From the NCBI GenBank assembly GCA_019695185.1, contig JAIBAN010000062.1:1-49798 (forward strand): 49,798 bases of DNA, in the 5' to 3' direction. Positions 42,398 through 49,798 of the stretch are shown piece after piece. This DNA is from Blastocatellia bacterium. Its GTDB lineage: Bacteria; Acidobacteriota; Blastocatellia; Chloracidobacteriales; Chloracidobacteriaceae. The stretch's first letter is position 1; the number at the start of each line of letters is the position of its first letter. A program made the position numbers and the translations under genes. The notes below the pieces were generated by a model that was not told the DNA's origin, did not search any database, and saw only the letters and a list, made by a program, of their open reading frames with translations.

Positions 42398-45300
42398 ATG
42401 TCCGCTGACTGGCACAGACTGGATGAGTTATTTCACGCGGCTTTGGAAAAAGCCCCGGCGGAACGCGCTGCCTTTCTGACGGAAGCTTGCGCTGACAATG
42501 AGGAATTGCGCAAAGAAGTGGAAGCCCTGCTGACGGCTGACGCGCTTGACCAGGATTGGCTGCCTCATCTGGCGGCAGCAACCGCAGTTGGCTGGCTGAC
42601 CGGGAATCAGGCGGAAGTGGCCTTGGGGCAAAGGGTTGGAAACTATGAAATCCGGGCCTTGCTGGGCAAAGGAGGCATGGGGCAGGTCTTTGAGGCCCTG
42701 GACCTGCGACTGAACCGGGTCGTGGCATTAAAATTCATTTTGGGGTCCAACCCGTCCCAACGGGAACGGTTCCTTCAGGAAGCCCAGGCCCAGGCCCGCA
42801 TCACCCATGAAAATGTCTGCCAGGTATATGAGGTGGGGGAAATCGGCACCCGGCCCTATATTGCCATGGAACGGATTGTCGGGCAGCCCATCAAAGAGGT
42901 GGCCCGGTCGGTGCCACGTGAAGACCTGATTCGACTGGTCAAGGAAGCCGCCACAGGACTCCATGCCGCACATCGGCTGGGCATCATCCACCGGGATGTC
43001 AAGCCGGCCAACCTCCTGGTTCGCACCACACCGGATGGAATCCGGCAAGCCTGCCTGATGGATTTCGGCTTGGCGCGGGACCTGGACGAACAACACAGCC
43101 TTACCGAAACCGGTTTTGTGCTGGGGACTCCGGCATACATGTCACCCGAACAGGCCCAAGGAGCCAAAGCCGGAATTGACCGTCGCGCGGATGTTTACAG
43201 CCTGGGGGCAACGCTCTATGAATTACTGACCGGGGTCCGTCCGTTTGAGGCGGACTCGGCTCTGGCGGTGATGGTCCAGGTGCTCGAAGCCGAGCCGATT
43301 CCTCCGCGTAAACACGTGCCCGCCCTGCCCCCGGACCTGGAAGCCATTGTCCTCAAATGCCTGGAAAAGGAACCACACCGCCGGTATGACTCAGCCAAAG
43401 CCCTGGCCGATGATTTGAACCGGTATCTGGAAGGCGAGCCGGTTCAGGCCCAACAAACTTCGTGGTGGTATTGGGCAGCCAAAAAAGCCAAAAAGCAAAA
43501 ATCCCTGGTGGCAGCCATTGCCATCGGCTCACTGCTGGTCATGATTTTGGGCGGATTGTTGGTTTTCACCCGCTGGACGGCAGCCACTCAGGCCCGGTTG
43601 GCGCAAACCTTCGGGCAGGAGGCGGAAAAAATCGAGGCCATTGTACGCCAGGCTTACACCTTGCCCTTGCATAACATTCAGCCGGAACGCGGATTGATAC
43701 AGGCACGGGTGGCCGCCATCCGGAACCGGATGCGCGAAGCCGGTTCATTAAGCGAAGGAGCGGGAAATTTTGCCCTGGGACGGGCTTACCTGGCCTTGCA
43801 CGAATATGCGCAGGCCCGGCAGGCGCTTGACCTGGCCTGGAAAGGCGGGTTCCGGGACCCGGAAATTCATTACGTGCAGGGACGGGTGCTGGGCAAGCTG
43901 TACCAAAAGGAACTGGAGGACGCGGAACGAATCAGCAACAGCGAAATCCGCCAACAGCGGAAACGGGAAATCGAGCGGACCTGGGCTGTTCCGGCACTGG
44001 CGGCTCTCAATCAGTATGTTCGGGAAAACGGCGGGCAAACCGAATCTCCGGCATTTGTGGCCAGCGAAATCGCCTTTTACCAACATGATTACCTCACCGC
44101 CCGGCGCAAGGCACAGGAGGCATTCCAGCAGGTGCCCTGGCTCTATGAAGCCAAAAAGCTGGAGGGCGACATTCTGTTGGCCATGGGCCGTGACGAACAG
44201 GCTACCGGCCATTACGAGAACGCAGTGACCTATTTCAACCAAGCTGCTGCCTGTTATGACCAGGCAGCAACCATCGGGCGCAGCGACCCGCTGGTTTACC
44301 TTGGGTTGGCAGCCCGCTGGATGCAGGTTCTGGAAATGGAATCCTCCCAGGAAAAGCCTCTGGACGAAACTGTCAGACAAGCAGTGGCGGCCTGCCGGTT
44401 GGCAATCGCAGCCGACCCGGCCCAGTGGCAAAGTTATAGCTTTTTGGCCATCATTTATTGGCGACAGGCCACTGACTATCACAACCAGGGCAAGGACGCA
44501 TCAGCCTCTTTGGCCCAATCCATCCATTGGGCACAGGAAGCGTTGCAACGAAATCCACAGGATGCCCGGACACTATGGAGCTTGGGAACGGCCTATCAAT
44601 TGCAAGGCCGCCATGCCATTTCCCAGGGGCACCCGCCCGGAACCGCCTTTGCCCAGGCAATTGCCAGTTACCAACAGGCAACCAGCTTGAATCCACATGA
44701 TGTTTCAGTTTTGAACAGCCTTGGTAACACTTATTATTTTCAGAGCCTGCACGAAATCCATACCGGTCGGACTGACCCGCACGCCTCCTTTGCCGCAGCC
44801 ATCCAGGCTTATCAGGAAGCCATCCGGCAACATCCGCAGATTTCAACGCCTTACAATGGTTTGGGAAACACCTATGGACTCCAGGGGGAATATGAGTCCA
44901 CCCATGGCCTGGACCCGCTCCTCTCACTGCAACGCTCCATTGAAGCCTATCAAAAGGCAATCGCACTCAACCCCCAGGATGTGGCCGGTTATTACAACCT
45001 GGGGCCGACCTTTCGGGTCAAAGGCAACTATGAACTGAGCCAGGGGCAGGACCCCGGTGCCTCTTATGAACAGGCCGCTGCCGCCTACCAAACCGCCCTG
45101 CGGATGGCTCCCAACTCGACCACTGCCACCAATAATCTGGGCAGCATTCTGGTGTACCAAGCCCATGTGCAAAATCTGAAAGGAATCACCCCTGAGCCGC
45201 TCCTCCAGGAAGCAGCCGGATACCTCCACCGGACCAGCCAGTTGAATCCCAACTACAGCCTGAGCTGGATTAACCTCGCCGGATTGTATTATGAGCAGGC

Positions 45301-45826
45301 CAAGTGGGAATTTCAGACTGGAAAAAACCCACAGGAAGCCATTGGGCAGGGGCTGCAGGCTGTTCAGACCGCCCAACGGCTGGGAACGGAAAACCCACTC
45401 CGGCTTATCCATCGGACAAATCTGGAACTGCTGTCTGCGCAAGTCGCCATCCTGCGCCGAAAACGGCCCGAACCTTTTTTTGAACAGGCTCAAACCAGTC
45501 TCAACCAAGCCCTCAAACCTGACCCCCAGGACCAGGAACTGTTGCGGTTGCAAGGCCGGCTCAACCTGCGGCGGGCCGCCTGGGCCTTGCAGCAACGACA
45601 ATCCCCTCTCCCATTCCTGGAAATCGGCTTGAAAGCGGCAACCGACATACTGACTACCAATCCACGGGACACCGAAGCCCAGGCCCTCCAAGCCCGGCTC
45701 CTCCAGCTTCAGGCCCAGCTTGAATCAGAACCTGACCGGCGCGCGGAACGGCTGCGGCAAACCCGCGAACTGTTCCATCAAGCACTGGCCCGCAATCCGT
45801 TTTTAAAACGGGAATATGGCGACTGA
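42398..45826 (+). CDS. Ser/Thr protein kinase with C-terminal TPR region
   Basis: The protein has 1142 residues. The first 60 residues match the N-terminal helical domain of the other kinase. The kinase domain spans about 83-345, with the glycine loop LGKGGMGQVF, Lys112, HRD at 198-200, DFG at 222-224 and SPE at 249-251, all intact. One membrane segment (about 370-390) separates it from a periplasmic region of about 740 residues made of tetratricopeptide-like repeats (for example AYQEAIRQHPQISTPYNGLG and AYQKAIALNPQDVAGYYNLG). It is probably the signalling partner of the sigma factor at 41264. The start is flush with a heptamer array, so initiation must rely on something other than a Shine-Dalgarno. 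Confidence 0.92.
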   Translation: MSADWHRLDELFHAALEKAPAERAAFLTEACADNEELRKEVEALLTADALDQDWLPHLAAATAVGWLTGNQAEVALGQRVGNYEIRALLGKGGMGQVFEALDLRLNRVVALKFILGSNPSQRERFLQEAQAQARITHENVCQVYEVGEIGTRPYIAMERIVGQPIKEVARSVPREDLIRLVKEAATGLHAAHRLGIIHRDVKPANLLVRTTPDGIRQACLMDFGLARDLDEQHSLTETGFVLGTPAYMSPEQAQGAKAGIDRRADVYSLGATLYELLTGVRPFEADSALAVMVQVLEAEPIPPRKHVPALPPDLEAIVLKCLEKEPHRRYDSAKALADDLNRYLEGEPVQAQQTSWWYWAAKKAKKQKSLVAAIAIGSLLVMILGGLLVFTRWTAATQARLAQTFGQEAEKIEAIVRQAYTLPLHNIQPERGLIQARVAAIRNRMREAGSLSEGAGNFALGRAYLALHEYAQARQALDLAWKGGFRDPEIHYVQGRVLGKLYQKELEDAERISNSEIRQQRKREIERTWAVPALAALNQYVRENGGQTESPAFVASEIAFYQHDYLTARRKAQEAFQQVPWLYEAKKLEGDILLAMGRDEQATGHYENAVTYFNQAAACYDQAATIGRSDPLVYLGLAARWMQVLEMESSQEKPLDETVRQAVAACRLAIAADPAQWQSYSFLAIIYWRQATDYHNQGKDASASLAQSIHWAQEALQRNPQDARTLWSLGTAYQLQGRHAISQGHPPGTAFAQAIASYQQATSLNPHDVSVLNSLGNTYYFQSLHEIHTGRTDPHASFAAAIQAYQEAIRQHPQISTPYNGLGNTYGLQGEYESTHGLDPLLSLQRSIEAYQKAIALNPQDVAGYYNLGPTFRVKGNYELSQGQDPGASYEQAAAAYQTALRMAPNSTTATNNLGSILVYQAHVQNLKGITPEPLLQEAAGYLHRTSQLNPNYSLSWINLAGLYYEQAKWEFQTGKNPQEAIGQGLQAVQTAQRLGTENPLRLIHRTNLELLSAQVAILRRKRPEPFFEQAQTSLNQALKPDPQDQELLRLQGRLNLRRAAWALQQRQSPLPFLEIGLKAATDILTTNPRDTEAQALQARLLQLQAQLESEPDRRAERLRQTRELFHQALARNPFLKREYGD

Positions 45827-46214
45827 ACCGAGCCGGATTTTCAAGATTCACGGGTTAAACAGCAGAAATCTGAGGTTTTATGGAAGCTTTTGACCTTCAG
45901 GCCGGAACTCACAGGCCCTCCAACCCGGAACCCGGAGCAAACCTTCCTGATTCTCCGCCGACCTAAGCCGTTAAGAATTTTTCAGCAAAAATTTGCTTTA
46001 CGGGGTTGCCCAAGAATCATTTTTCATCCAAACTTGAGTTTCTCGACATCGGTGGCAGACTTGGCCTTCGATCACTTCCCAAACTCATCGCCTGACTCCT
46101 CGCTTGACGCTTCTCCAATCTGTCGGTTTCTGACTGGCTGGCGGAAAGTTTGGATTTCCGGGCGGGGTGGGTTAGCCACCTGACATCATACCTGTATCAG
46201 CCGGGAGGCTTCGC
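45827..46214. other. Intergenic region upstream of grpE, no gene seen
   Basis: Nearly 390 bases. A plus-strand open frame of 97 codons at 45890-46183 lacks a ribosome binding site and has the base pattern of non-coding sequence. I find no CIRCE element (TTAGCACTC...GAGTGCTAA) and no convincing heat-shock promoter. Confidence 0.55.
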
Positions 46215-47264
46215 GTGACGAACATTCCAATCAACTTTGAGTCAGCCAGTTCAACGGCTGCCAGCCAAAATGTGACTCAGCCAGACCAAACGACTGAACC
46301 AATCGCTGAGTTAAACGGTTCAGCCCCAGGCGAAGAGCCGAAACCGTCGGTACCAGCCGCTGCACCAGCTACGCCTGCGGCAGGAGAGTGGTTTACTCCG
46401 ATTCCGGTGTCATCCGAACCGGTCGGTGAGGCTCCGCCACTGCCGGCTCCTGACACCCAGCCCCTGCCGCCTCCGGCTTCCGGCGAAGCCACGGGGCAGA
46501 CTCAGGAACTGACCGCCACCCCTGCTGCGGTCAATACGGGTGAACTTAATCAGTCGGGCGATAAGGTTGCGGTGACAGCCTCTTTGTCTGGCGAACCCAA
46601 AGCAGCTCCGGCTGAAGAAAAGCGGTTGGAAGTGGCGGAACCCGCCGAGCCTCCGGCCAAATCCAGCGGAGGGCTGACCCTGGATGAAACAGTCCAACTA
46701 TTGAGCGACCTGGCCACCTTGCAGGAAAACCTGATGCGGGCCGAGGAACAGACCCTCAAAGCCCACCGTCATGTCGAAATTGTCAAAGAACAACTGGCCA
46801 AGGTCAACGAGGAGAAAAACTCGTGGCAGGAACAATTACTACGGCAACGGGCTGAGTTTGACAATTATCGCAAACGGGTTGAGCGCGAAAAACAGGAAAT
46901 CCGCCAAAGCACCAGAGTTGAAGTAATTGCTCCGATTTTGGAAGTGCTTGACAACCTGGAGCGGGCACTGGCTTTAGGCCATTCTGATACCGGCAACCTC
47001 GAAGCGTTTCTGTCCGGCATTGAACTGATTCAAAAACAAATGCTTTCAGCCCTGACGAACTTTGGCCTGAGCCCGGTCGCTGCGGTTGGGCTCCCGTTTG
47101 ACCCTGTGGTTCATGAAGCCGTTGTAACCCAGGAAACCTCGGATTACAAACCCAACACGGTCCTCGACGAATTGAAACGGGGCTATATGCTGGGAGACCG
47201 GTTGCTCCGGCCAGCCATGGTCAGAGTTTCCGTTCGCCCAACCCAAAGCGAACCCGAAGAATAG
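46215..47264 (+). CDS. grpE: GrpE nucleotide-exchange factor with long N-terminal extension
   Basis: The protein has 349 residues. GGGAGG at 46203-46208 fixes a GTG start. The last 190 residues form a complete GrpE: a long coiled coil (about 155-225, ending QRAEFDNYRKRVEREKQEIR) and the beta domain with PFDPVVHEAVVTQETSDYKP and GYMLGDRLLRPAMVRVSV. GrpE releases ADP from DnaK. The first 150 residues are Pro/Ala/Glu-rich and unstructured, nearly doubling the usual length of about 190-200. dnaK lies 559 bases downstream. Confidence 0.93.
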   Translation: MTNIPINFESASSTAASQNVTQPDQTTEPIAELNGSAPGEEPKPSVPAAAPATPAAGEWFTPIPVSSEPVGEAPPLPAPDTQPLPPPASGEATGQTQELTATPAAVNTGELNQSGDKVAVTASLSGEPKAAPAEEKRLEVAEPAEPPAKSSGGLTLDETVQLLSDLATLQENLMRAEEQTLKAHRHVEIVKEQLAKVNEEKNSWQEQLLRQRAEFDNYRKRVEREKQEIRQSTRVEVIAPILEVLDNLERALALGHSDTGNLEAFLSGIELIQKQMLSALTNFGLSPVAAVGLPFDPVVHEAVVTQETSDYKPNTVLDELKRGYMLGDRLLRPAMVRVSVRPTQSEPEE

Positions 47265-47420
47265 CACCATCACAAGTCTGGAAGGACCGATGACGGAGAG
47301 AAAAACCGAAAAACCCGACCTCATGTTTTTTGGACCCGGCACCAGCCTTTTCAGACTTGTCACGGCACAAACTCATTCGAGTCGTTACTTTTAATCCAGG
47401 GACACCGCACGCAGGACGAT

Positions 47421-47452
47421 AAGGTAACAAGGTGACAACCTGACAAGGTGAG
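47421..47452. repeat. AAGGTGAC octamer array (4 units)
   Basis: Four eight-base units (AAGGTAAC, AAGGTGAC, AACCTGAC, AAGGTGAG). Similar in style to the octamers at 9802-9841, but without an inverted partner nearby. Confidence 0.8.
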
Positions 47453-47489
47453 AAAAACAGCAGTTCAGTTCCGGGTGGAGACAGGTCAC

Positions 47490-47536
47490 CAATGGACTGG
47501 TTTTCACCGGAAAATCCGCCGGGAACCAGTCCATTG
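47490..47536 (+). promoter_or_regulatory. Perfect 13-bp hairpin upstream of dnaK
   Basis: CAATGGACTGGTT (47490-47502) and AACCAGTCCATTG (47524-47536) pair perfectly around a 21-base loop. There is no T tract. It might be a regulatory or processing structure in the dnaK leader, or an end structure of the grpE transcript. Confidence 0.6.
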
Positions 47537-47823
47537 ACTTCAATGCGCTTACCTCCGGCGCTCCGGCTGTACAATTTTCAAATCACCTGGGTCTTTGTTC
47601 CCTTTCGTTGCCTTGTTCTTCTGTTTCCTTTATTTTGCACACGGATTGTTTCCAGCTCCTCATCTTCAGCCGTCCCAGCCTCATCGCCGTACCGGGTTGG
47701 GCAGGGGTTCCTGCTCCACAGGAGCCGAGTCGTCGCCCGGCAAAGCTGAAACAGACCGTTGGCTGAATCGTTGACGATAGAAATTCTGTTACTTTTGTTT
47801 CATTTGAAGAAAGGTCTTGCTGT

Positions 47824-49692
47824 ATGGGTAAGGTCATTGGAATTGACTTAGGCACCACCAACTGCTGTGTCGCCGTCATGGAAGGCGGCACCACGCAGAT
47901 TATCCCGAACAAAGAAGGTGGTCGCACGACCCCCTCGGTCGTCGGGTTTACTGACAAGGGCGAACGACTGGTCGGACAAATCGCCAAACGTCAGGCGATT
48001 ACAAACGCATCAAACACGGTCTACGCGGTGAAACGCCTGATTGGGCGCAAGTACAATTCACCCGAAGTGCAGCGGGCACGTGACAACTCACCCTATGAAA
48101 TCACCGATTCACCCAACGGGGATGCCCGCGTGCGGGTGCAGGGACGGGATTACAGCCCGCCCGAAATTTCGGCCATCATCCTCCAACGGTTGAAAGCCTC
48201 AGCCGAGGATTTTCTGGGTGAAGAAGTGGACGAGGCGATTATTACCGTCCCGGCTTACTTTGACGACTTCCAACGACAGGCTACCAAAGACGCCGGAAAG
48301 ATTGCCGGACTCAACGTTCAACGCATCATCAACGAACCCACCGCCGCTGCGCTGGCCTACGGTCTGGGCAAAACCCAATCCGAACGGATTGCCGTCTATG
48401 ACCTGGGCGGGGGCACGTTCGACGTCTCGATTCTGGAAATGAACGACGGCGTGTTTGAAGTGCTTTCCACCTGCGGCGACTCGTTCCTCGGTGGCGAAGA
48501 CTTTGACCAGCGCATCATTGACTGGCTGATTGAAGAGTTCAAACGCGAAACCGGCATTGACCTGCGTTCTGACCGGCTGGCCCTGCAACGGCTCAAGGAA
48601 GCTGCCGAACGCGCCAAGTGTGAACTTTCCTCAACCCTTGAGGCCAACATCAACCTGCCCTTCATCGCGGCGGACGGCAGTGGTCCGAAACACTTGAACG
48701 TCAATCTCTCCCGCCGTCAGTTTGAAGAACTGGTCAACGATTTGGTCGAAAAAACGGTCGAACCATGTCAAAAGGCGCTCTGGGATTCGCGCCTCAAACC
48801 CGAAGACATTGACCAAGTGCTGCTCGTCGGCGGGCAAACCCGTTCGCCGATTATCCATGAAGTCGTCCGCAAGATTTTCAACAAGGAAGCCTCCGCCGCC
48901 ATCAACCCTGACGAAGTGGTGGCCATCGGAGCCTCCATCCAGGGCGGCGTCATGACGGGCGAGGTCAAAGACCTGGTGCTGTTGGACGTGATTCCGCTCT
49001 CGCTCGGTATCGAAGTCCGGGGCGGCCTCTTCCAGAAAATCGTGGAACGCAACTCGACGATTCCCATCCGCAAAGCCCTGACCTTTACGACGGTCGCCGA
49101 CAACCAGTCAACCGTCGAAGTCCACGTCCTCCAGGGCGAACGCGAAATCGCCACCGGCAACCGTTCGCTCGGACGCTTTGAACTGGTCGGCATTCCCCCG
49201 GCTCCCCGTGGCATTCCGCAAATCGAAGTGTCGTTTGAAATCAACGCCGACGGGATTGTGCAGGTCTCGGCCCGCGACAAGATGACCGGCATGGAACAAA
49301 ACATGCGTGTCACGCCGTCGTCGGGGCTCTCGCCATCGGAAATTTACGACCTCATCAACGAAGCGCAGTCGAACGCCGAAGCCGACCGTCACATGAAAGA
49401 ACTGCTCTTGCTGCGCAACCGCCTCGAAGGGCTGATGCAAAACACCCAGCGGTCTTTCAGCGAATTTGGCTGGATGCTCTCGGCCAGCGACCAGGAAATG
49501 GTCCGCGAAACGCTCATGCAGGCCAAAGACGGCCTTTCAACCAACGATTCCGGCTTTATCCGGGGAACGCTCGAATCACTGGAACATGCCGCCAAAGTCA
49601 TCACCGACGCCATGTTCAGCCCGGCAGCCTCAGGCCAGGATGCCGCCGGCGGTGGCGAAGACGATGGCATGCCCAAGATGCTGCCCGAATAA
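47824..49692 (+). CDS. dnaK: Hsp70 chaperone DnaK
   Basis: The protein has 622 residues. The nucleotide-binding domain (about 1-380) starts [20 protein letters not shown] and contains [14 protein letters not shown] and [17 protein letters not shown]. The linker [18 protein letters not shown] segment follows near 380-390, then the substrate-binding domain and a helical lid ending in a short Gly/Asp-rich tail. It folds proteins together with GrpE and a DnaJ that is not in the window. GAAAGGT lies about nine bases before the ATG. The tail GMPKMLPE is unlike the usual acidic EEVD- or DAEFE-type end, and the sequence style changes right at its stop, so the exact C-terminus should be treated with caution. 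Confidence 0.95.
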   Translation: MGKVIGIDLGTTNCCVAVMEGGTTQIIPNKEGGRTTPSVVGFTDKGERLVGQIAKRQAITNASNTVYAVKRLIGRKYNSPEVQRARDNSPYEITDSPNGDARVRVQGRDYSPPEISAIILQRLKASAEDFLGEEVDEAIITVPAYFDDFQRQATKDAGKIAGLNVQRIINEPTAAALAYGLGKTQSERIAVYDLGGGTFDVSILEMNDGVFEVLSTCGDSFLGGEDFDQRIIDWLIEEFKRETGIDLRSDRLALQRLKEAAERAKCELSSTLEANINLPFIAADGSGPKHLNVNLSRRQFEELVNDLVEKTVEPCQKALWDSRLKPEDIDQVLLVGGQTRSPIIHEVVRKIFNKEASAAINPDEVVAIGASIQGGVMTGEVKDLVLLDVIPLSLGIEVRGGLFQKIVERNSTIPIRKALTFTTVADNQSTVEVHVLQGEREIATGNRSLGRFELVGIPPAPRGIPQIEVSFEINADGIVQVSARDKMTGMEQNMRVTPSSGLSPSEIYDLINEAQSNAEADRHMKELLLLRNRLEGLMQNTQRSFSEFGWMLSASDQEMVRETLMQAKDGLSTNDSGFIRGTLESLEHAAKVITDAMFSPAASGQDAAGGGEDDGMPKMLPE

Positions 49693-49798
49693 TAAACGTT
49701 CGGGAGCCTCAACTCCTTCTTTTACTTTTACTAAGAATCCCACGGCTTCTTTACCATCAATGATACGATGATCATAGGAGAGAGCTACGTACATCATA
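49630..49798 (-). CDS. C-terminal end of a 2-oxoacid dehydrogenase E2 (partial)
   Basis: Read on the minus strand from 49797, the sequence gives [20 protein letters not shown] and then [17 protein letters not shown]. This is the end of the E2 acyltransferase of 2-oxoglutarate or pyruvate dehydrogenase; DHRIIDG is the catalytic motif. Similarity stops at about 49687, where the frame enters the antisense of dnaK and continues 17 codons to a stop at 49630. E2 proteins normally end a few residues after ERLLF. Codon choice (TTA, GTA, AAA, GGA) is AT-richer than the rest of the window. It may be a real convergent neighbour running into dnaK, or a chimeric contig end. The 5' part is cut off by the window. 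Confidence 0.7.
   Translation of the reverse strand, partial: MMYVALSYDHRIIDGKEAVGFLVKVKEGVEAPERLLFGQHLGHAIVFATAGGILA

Larger units (their letters stand above)
47265..47823. other. Intergenic region between grpE and dnaK, no gene seen
   Basis: The 559 bases hold an octamer array at 47421-47452 and a perfect hairpin at 47490-47536. A plus-strand frame of 85 codons at 47492-47749 would begin inside the hairpin and has no family resemblance. The gap implies that dnaK may have its own promoter. TTGACG near 47773 could be its -35 box, but no good -10 follows. Confidence 0.55.

Noticed and set aside
45890..46183. Possible 97-residue protein upstream of grpE
   Set aside because: No ribosome binding site, no recognisable family and irregular codon pattern.
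45827..46214. CIRCE/HrcA operator before grpE
   Set aside because: I looked for TTAGCACTC-N9-GAGTGCTAA before grpE and dnaK and found no match.
47492..47749. Possible 85-residue protein upstream of dnaK
   Set aside because: It starts inside the hairpin, has no ribosome binding site and is Phe/Ser/Val-rich without a protein-like pattern.

Overview
The window is a chromosomal stretch of about 49.8 kb from a Gram-negative bacterium. I infer Acidobacteriota, probably class Blastocatellia or close to it. This rests on moderate GC (roughly 53-55% by eye), two ECF-sigma/Ser-Thr-kinase gene pairs, large secreted Calx-beta and IPT/TIG proteins, outer-membrane genes (LolA-like and DUF1302-like), and many short tandem-repeat arrays between genes. 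No rRNA, tRNA, CRISPR, transposase or prophage gene was found by reading.

Layout. 1-9.4 kb: a membrane-anchored M23 endopeptidase and three secreted proteins (P-domain/TIG/dockerin-like; seven Calx-beta domains; HEAT-like). 9.5-15.3 kb: a small coiled-coil protein whose tail is encoded by a repeat array, an RluA-type pseudouridine synthase, and the first sigma/kinase pair. 15.4-19.6 kb (minus strand): a three-gene unit of a degenerate GGDEF-like membrane protein, a PilT/GspE-like ATPase and an intact GGDEF protein. 20.1-25.1 kb: an internally duplicated protein of unknown function, a zinc alcohol dehydrogenase and a SulP anion transporter. 25.2-26.8 kb (minus): an AT-richer pair, a DUF6402-like protein and a four-helix membrane protein. 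27.0-32.3 kb: an ABC3-type permease, a LolA-like protein and a DUF1302-like outer-membrane protein, probably one envelope export system. 32.3-34.9 kb (minus): four tandem zinc-ribbon membrane paralogues. 35.2-37.9 kb: an M16 family protein lacking the zinc motif, and signal peptidase I with a long N-terminal extension. 38.0-41.1 kb (minus): a secreted beta-propeller/Ig/TIG protein. 41.3-45.8 kb: the second sigma/kinase pair, split by a four-helix-bundle gene. 46.2-49.7 kb: grpE and dnaK. The last ~110 bases encode, on the minus strand, the end of a 2-oxoacid dehydrogenase E2 with a different codon style.

The most unusual structure is non-coding. At least six places carry tandem arrays of 7-, 8- or 9-base units, mostly as inverted pairs (for example AATTGAG repeats facing CTCAATT repeats) that can fold into long stems. 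They abut stop and start codons, encode the C-termini of two proteins, and occur in the sigma-kinase interval of both pairs with different unit sequences. A separate ~190-bp imperfect palindrome occurs as two inverted copies around the LolA-like gene, and its end appears to supply the start codon of the next gene.

All calls are from reading the sequence. Family names come from recognised motifs, not searches, and domain boundaries are approximate.
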